Assembly (NCBI RefSeq): GCF_026241095.1 | Contig: NZ_JAPFGB010000029.1 | Span: 1 to 64,000, forward strand | DNA: 64,000 bases | Source of the DNA: Saccharopolyspora sp. NFXS83 | GTDB lineage: Bacteria > Actinomycetota > Actinomycetes > Mycobacteriales > Pseudonocardiaceae | Reading direction: 5' to 3' | In this document: in pieces, positions 60,341-64,000 of the stretch | Numbering within the stretch: position 1 is the stretch's first letter | Layout of the letters: every line of letters starts with the position of its first letter | Made by a program: the position numbers and the translations under genes | The notes under the pieces: generated by a model | Databases searched by the model: none | What the model was told of the DNA's origin: nothing | The model's input: the letters and a program-made list of their open reading frames with translations, nothing else

Positions 60341-61539
60341 TGTCCGGTCGGCTTCCGCTGCCGCTGGGCAGCATGGGAGAGATCACGGTCAAATCGGTCG
60401 GCAAGTCCTATTCGGCTCGGGTCTGGTACCGGCGCGAGGACGGCAGCTATGTGGACGTGCGTCGCCGTGGCAAGACCAAGGAGAAGGCGAAGCAAGCGGT
60501 CCGGGACGCGGTCAACAGCCTCGCTCCACCGGCGGCTCCCGGTGCCGACCTGACCGCGTCGTCCCCGTTCGGCGAAGCGGCCGAGCAGTGGCTGACTCAG
60601 TTCCGCGCCGACGCGGAAGACGGCATCTACTCGCTGACCACGCTGGACACCTACGAGAACGTCTACGCAAACCACGTCAAGCCCGAGTTCCAGAACTTCC
60701 GGCTGTTCGAGGTGAAGACACCAGCGGTCAGCAACCTGTGTCAGCGCAAGCTCAAGGCGAACAGCCTGACCTTGGCGAAGCTCGTCAAGGCCGTGATCAG
60801 CAACATCATGGCCTTCGCCATCCAGGCCGGCGCCGTGGAGCAGAACCCGGCCAAGGGGATCGCTGCCTTGAGCGAGCGCCGCGCCAAGGTCAAGCGTAAG
60901 AAGCCGCGCGCGCTGACCAAGGACGAACTGCGGGACCTGCTCGGCAAGCTCGACGTCGATGAGGAAGCGAAGGCACGCGACCTGCCCGACCTGGTGCGGT
61001 TCTTCATCGCCACCGGCGAACGCATCGGCGAGGCCCTGGGAGCCCACTGGGAGGACTTCGACCCGGCGGCCAAGAAGCTGCGGATGAGCGGCAACCTGAT
61101 CCGGGCACGCGGTCAGGGCACGCGCCGCAACGATGGCAAGAGCGACGGCTCGGCGCGGGACATCGCGTTGCCGGACTGGGCCGTGCGGATGCTCTCGGAA
61201 CGAGCCGAACAGCTCGGCGACGTCGACCCGGCGAAGCCCATCTTCACCAACACCCAGGGCGGCTACCTCAACTCGTCGAACGTCGGCAACCGGACCTGGA
61301 TCCCGTTCCGCAAGCGCGCGGGCTACGAGTGGGTCACCTTCCACACGATGCGGAAGACCGTCGCGACGCTGCTTGATGAGGCGGGGCTCACCGCTCGTCA
61401 AGTGGCCGACCTGCTCGGCCACTCCCGGGTGTCGATGACCCAGGATGTCTACTTCGGGCGAGGCCAGCAGTCCCGTGCGAGCGCGGACGCGCTGGCGTTC
61501 GTGGACTCCAACGGACAATCCGACGAAGTTGGCAATTAA
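60340..61539 (+). CDS. int: Tyrosine integrase
   Basis: 399-residue tyrosine recombinase. An N-terminal arm-binding/SAM-like domain is followed by the catalytic set: Arg in TGERIGEALGAHWED, HTMRKT (H-x-x-R), LGHSRVSMTQ and nucleophile Tyr in DVYFGRG. Its stop codon is embedded in one of the TTGGCAA repeats (61529-61546). It sits 52 nt from the tRNA attachment site, the normal place for an AICE integrase. Confidence 0.95.
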   Translation: MSGRLPLPLGSMGEITVKSVGKSYSARVWYRREDGSYVDVRRRGKTKEKAKQAVRDAVNSLAPPAAPGADLTASSPFGEAAEQWLTQFRADAEDGIYSLTTLDTYENVYANHVKPEFQNFRLFEVKTPAVSNLCQRKLKANSLTLAKLVKAVISNIMAFAIQAGAVEQNPAKGIAALSERRAKVKRKKPRALTKDELRDLLGKLDVDEEAKARDLPDLVRFFIATGERIGEALGAHWEDFDPAAKKLRMSGNLIRARGQGTRRNDGKSDGSARDIALPDWAVRMLSERAEQLGDVDPAKPIFTNTQGGYLNSSNVGNRTWIPFRKRAGYEWVTFHTMRKTVATLLDEAGLTARQVADLLGHSRVSMTQDVYFGRGQQSRASADALAFVDSNGQSDEVGN

Positions 61540-61559
61540 TTGGCAACCGAGCCTGGCAA
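61529..61559. promoter_or_regulatory. Integrase arm-type repeats
   Basis: TTGGCAA at 61529-61535 and 61540-61546, CTGGCAA at 61553-61559. Related repeats lie at 49341 and 49352 by the other end. Their position by att suggests Int or Xis binding. Confidence 0.55.
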
Positions 61560-61563
61560 AGAA

Positions 61564-61590
61564 AAACCCCAGGTCGTTGACCTGGGGTTT
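61564..61590 (-). terminator. Element-borne tRNA-Lys terminator
   Basis: AAACCCCAGG-N7-CCTGGGGTTT directly after the intact tRNA-Lys. Same stem as the hairpin at 49156-49182 but a different loop, so the element supplies its own terminator for the tRNA. Confidence 0.8.
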
Positions 61591-61666
<76 letters not shown>

Positions 61667-61967
61667 TTGTGGTGTCCTCCAGGTTTTCGGTCTTGGACCG
61701 TCTCCCTGGCGACGAAAGAAACTTTAGCACGGGGTTTCGGAGGTCGAATCGGGGGGTGGTGCAGCGGCGCCGGAGGCGGGTTTGTGCCGGTCGGGGCGGG
61801 GTTCGGGCGATGTCGTGGGCAACCTGGAGGCGGGGTCGTGCGTCTCATGGACGAAGGTCCGCGGATTGACTCTTCGTGCACGGCTGGTCGTCGGACACAC
61901 GGTCGGGGGTTTGATGCACACTGTTCTCAGGCGGATGTTGGGGATCGGATCGAACGGACAGTCACGC

Positions 61968-63164
61968 ATGAAGCTGTTTCTTAACTCTGTCGGGAGAGTT
62001 ACCGGGCGCTGGTCTCGCGGGATTCCTGCCGTGATCCTCGTGCTGGTGGGGCTGTTGGTCGCGAGCTGCAGCGGGTCCGGGGGCGAGGGGGCGCCGGCCG
62101 CGCCGCCGCCTCCGCCGTCCGTGCGGTTCGATCCGGTCGACGGGGCGCAGCAGGTCTCCCCGGTCGCGCCGATCACGGGGGCCGCGGAAAACGGGAAGAT
62201 CACCGGCGCGGTGCTCACCAACGAGGACGGCAAGCAGGTCGCGAACACCGTCACGCCGGACGGGGCCGGCTGGAGCGTGAGCGAACCCCTCGGTTACGGC
62301 ACCACCTACACCGCCGAGCTCACCGTGCAGGGCGCGGCCGGGGCGCCGGTGACGCAGCGGACCACGTTCACCACGATCGAACCCGAGAACCAGACCTACG
62401 TGTCGATGAACCCGCTCGACGGGCAGACGGTCGGCGTCGGCCAGCCGTTGGCGTTCTACTTCTCCGAGGACGCGCCCGCGCCGGACAAGGCGAAGGCGGA
62501 GGAAGCGATCCGCATCCAGACCGAACCGGCCGTGGAGGGCGCCTTCTACTGGTTCGACGACCGCGAAGTGCACTGGCGCCCGCAGGAGTACTGGAAGTCC
62601 GGCACCAAGATCACCGTGAACGCGGACGTCTACGGCAAGGACCTCGGCAACGGCTCGTGGGGCGAGGAGAACCGCTCCGCGACGATCACCATCGGCGACG
62701 AGGTGGTGCTGCACGCCGACGGTGCCAGCCACCAGATGTCGGTCAAGGTCAACGGGGTCACCCAGCGCACCATGCCGATCTCGCTGGGCAAGCCCGAATG
62801 GCCGTCCAACAACGGCGTGCACGTGGTCACCGAGCACCACCGCAAGAAGGTCATGGACTCCTCCAGCTACGGCCTGGACGTGGACAACGGGGGCTACCGC
62901 ACCGAGGTCGAATGGGCGGTGCGCATCTCCAACGGCGGCGAGTTCCTGCATGCCGCGCCGTGGTCGGTGGGCCAGCAGGGCAGCAGCAACGTCAGCCACG
63001 GCTGCATCAACATGAGCGACGCCAACGCCCGGTGGGTGTACGACCTGCTGAAGAAGGGCGACGTCGTGGAGATCACCAACTCCGGCGGGCCGAACCTGCG
63101 GTCCTGGGACGGATTCGGCGACTGGCAGGTGCCGTGGAAGGAATGGGTCGGCGGCAACCGCTGA
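61968..63164 (+). CDS. L,D-transpeptidase, lipoprotein
   Basis: 398-residue cell-wall enzyme of the LdtMt2 type. The N-terminal lipoprotein signal ends in LLVASC (about residue 34). Two Ig-like domains (about 55-250) lead to the YkuD catalytic domain with SHGCINMSDANARW (Cys 346). It makes 3-3 crosslinks in peptidoglycan outside the membrane. The frame is open further upstream; I chose the ATG at 61968, which starts a proper signal. Stands between two tRNA genes. Confidence 0.93.
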   Translation: MKLFLNSVGRVTGRWSRGIPAVILVLVGLLVASCSGSGGEGAPAAPPPPPSVRFDPVDGAQQVSPVAPITGAAENGKITGAVLTNEDGKQVANTVTPDGAGWSVSEPLGYGTTYTAELTVQGAAGAPVTQRTTFTTIEPENQTYVSMNPLDGQTVGVGQPLAFYFSEDAPAPDKAKAEEAIRIQTEPAVEGAFYWFDDREVHWRPQEYWKSGTKITVNADVYGKDLGNGSWGEENRSATITIGDEVVLHADGASHQMSVKVNGVTQRTMPISLGKPEWPSNNGVHVVTEHHRKKVMDSSSYGLDVDNGGYRTEVEWAVRISNGGEFLHAAPWSVGQQGSSNVSHGCINMSDANARWVYDLLKKGDVVEITNSGGPNLRSWDGFGDWQVPWKEWVGGNR

Positions 63165-63225
63165 TCCGATTCGACGTGGAGGCGCCCCTTCGGGGGCGCT
63201 TTCGCTTTTCCCGGGCCCCGGCAAC

Positions 63226-63262
63226 GCGAAAGGCCCGCTCCGAAATGGAGCGGGCCTTTCGC
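63226..63262 (-). terminator. tRNA-His terminator
   Basis: 16-nt arms at 63226-63241 and 63247-63262 with a 5-nt loop, starting 4 nt from the 3' end of tRNA-His. It may also end the transpeptidase transcript. Confidence 0.75.
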
Positions 63263-63266
63263 ACGG

Positions 63267-63340
63267 GGTGAGTGACGGGATTCGAACCCGCGACTCCTGG
63301 GACCACAACCCAGTGCTCTACCGACTGAGCTACACCCACC
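63267..63340 (-). tRNA. tRNA-His (anticodon GTG)
   Basis: The extra G at position -1 typical of tRNA-His is present (GGTGGGTG...). The anticodon stem is CTGGG/CCCAG with loop TTGTGGT (GTG) and the T arm contains GGTTCGAATCC. CCA is not encoded, unlike the AICE-supplied tRNA-Lys end. Confidence 0.93.
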
Positions 63341-63457
63341 GCAGCTTCCGATCGGCCGATCAACCGGCTTTCCGGAGCAACACGAATATCCTAGCGTGCG
63401 CCGTCGGGCCGGTCGTCACCGGGCTCCCAGCCACCTGGGCCGAACCGGTTAACCGCG

Positions 63458-64000
63458 TCATTCGACCTGGTGAGCGGCCTTGCCGGTGTCGCCGAGGCCG
63501 TCGCCGTCGAGCAGTTCGGCCGCCACGGCCTGCGCCTGCTCGCTGCTCGGTCCCGGCTGCGGGACGAACGCGGTCCGGCGGTAGTACGCCAGCTCGCGGA
63601 TCGATTCCCGCACATCGGCCAGCGCGCGGTGCGCGAGGCCCTTCTCCGGCTGCGCGTAGTAGATCCGCGGGAACCAGCGCCTGCACAGCTCCTTGATGGA
63701 CGACACGTCCACCATGCGGTAGTGCAGGTGCGCGTCCAGCGCGGGCATGTCGCGGGAGAGGAAACCGCGGTCGGTCGCGATGGAATTGCCAGCCAGCGGC
63801 GCCGAGATGTTCTCCGGCACGTGCTCGCGGATGTAGTCCAGGACGCGTTGTTCGGCTTCGGCGGTGGTGACCGCGGAGCGCCGTACCTCCTCGGTCAGCC
63901 CGGAGCGTTCGTGCATGTCGCGCACCACTTCGGGCATCCCCGACAGGGCCTCGTCCGGGGCGTGGATCACGATGTCCACACCGTCGCCGAGGATGTTGAG
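63458..64000 (-). CDS. orn: Oligoribonuclease, 5' end beyond window
   Basis: C-terminal 180 residues of Orn, the 3'-5' exonuclease that finishes RNA decay by degrading 2-5-mers. Visible DEDDh pieces are [33 protein letters not shown] and [21 protein letters not shown] (late His and Asp). The frame is open to the window edge; the N-terminal catalytic DCEMTG part lies outside. A C-terminal tail ([20 protein letters not shown]) extends past the core. Confidence 0.93.
   Translation of the reverse strand, partial: LNILGDGVDIVIHAPDEALSGMPEVVRDMHERSGLTEEVRRSAVTTAEAEQRVLDYIREHVPENISAPLAGNSIATDRGFLSRDMPALDAHLHYRMVDVSSIKELCRRWFPRIYYAQPEKGLAHRALADVRESIRELAYYRRTAFVPQPGPSSEQAQAVAAELLDGDGLGDTGKAAHQVE

Overview
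The window is a high-GC actinomycete chromosome segment, most likely from the Pseudonocardiales and Saccharopolyspora-like. The evidence is GC-rich genes with GTG starts, tRNA-Lys, L,D-transpeptidase, tRNA-His and oligoribonuclease in a row, and many actinobacterial families (SARP-free two-component, S33 peptidase, AbiEi-like, RHS fragments). It opens on the last bases of a 5S rRNA gene and its terminator.

Chromosomal part, 1-49180. ilvD and a Spo0M-like protein are followed by a four-gene leftward operon (3536-9639). This encodes two family 2B encapsulin shell proteins, a two-domain terpene cyclase homologue with eroded metal-binding motifs, and a polyprenyl diphosphate synthase. Next come a small HTH regulator, a secreted TNT-domain NADase with its likely immunity protein, an AbiEi-like protein, a lipoprotein, a DUF1015 protein, a copper module (copA, copZ, csoR) and an MFS carrier. 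An acetoacetate-decarboxylase/TetR/alcohol-dehydrogenase module carries a double TTGTAC operator. A hexuronate module (LacI, uxaC, a frameshifted uxuB, Na+ symporter) follows. Then come an ECF sigma/anti-sigma/ABC-transporter operon, an S33 peptidase, a two-component system, small membrane proteins, a truncated RHS protein with a toxin-like tip, a TetR gene, a PaoABC-type molybdenum aldehyde oxidoreductase operon, a ProP-like carrier and a DUF1772 protein.

Integrated element, 49186-61627. An actinomycete integrative and conjugative element (AICE) sits in the 3' end of tRNA-Lys(CTT), bounded by a 34-nt duplication. Its left part is visibly AT-rich cargo: a DUF3800 gene, an intergenic RNA-like segment and a retron-type reverse transcriptase, which together look like a retron defence system. 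The rest is a control region (HTH genes, a PP2C-like phosphatase, a MerR-like gene, clustered operators), small conserved AICE genes, an FtsK/TraB-like DNA translocase, membrane transfer proteins, a RepSA-like initiator, Xis and Int. Beyond it lie tRNA-Lys, an L,D-transpeptidase, tRNA-His and the 3' part of orn.

A striking background feature is a family of 23 hairpin elements, each spanning exactly 49 nt (22-nt arms, 5-nt loop). They occur only between genes and always in clusters of two or three 63-141 nt apart. They are absent from the AICE and from inside the encapsulin operon. Arm-to-arm compensatory substitutions argue that the hairpin itself is under selection.
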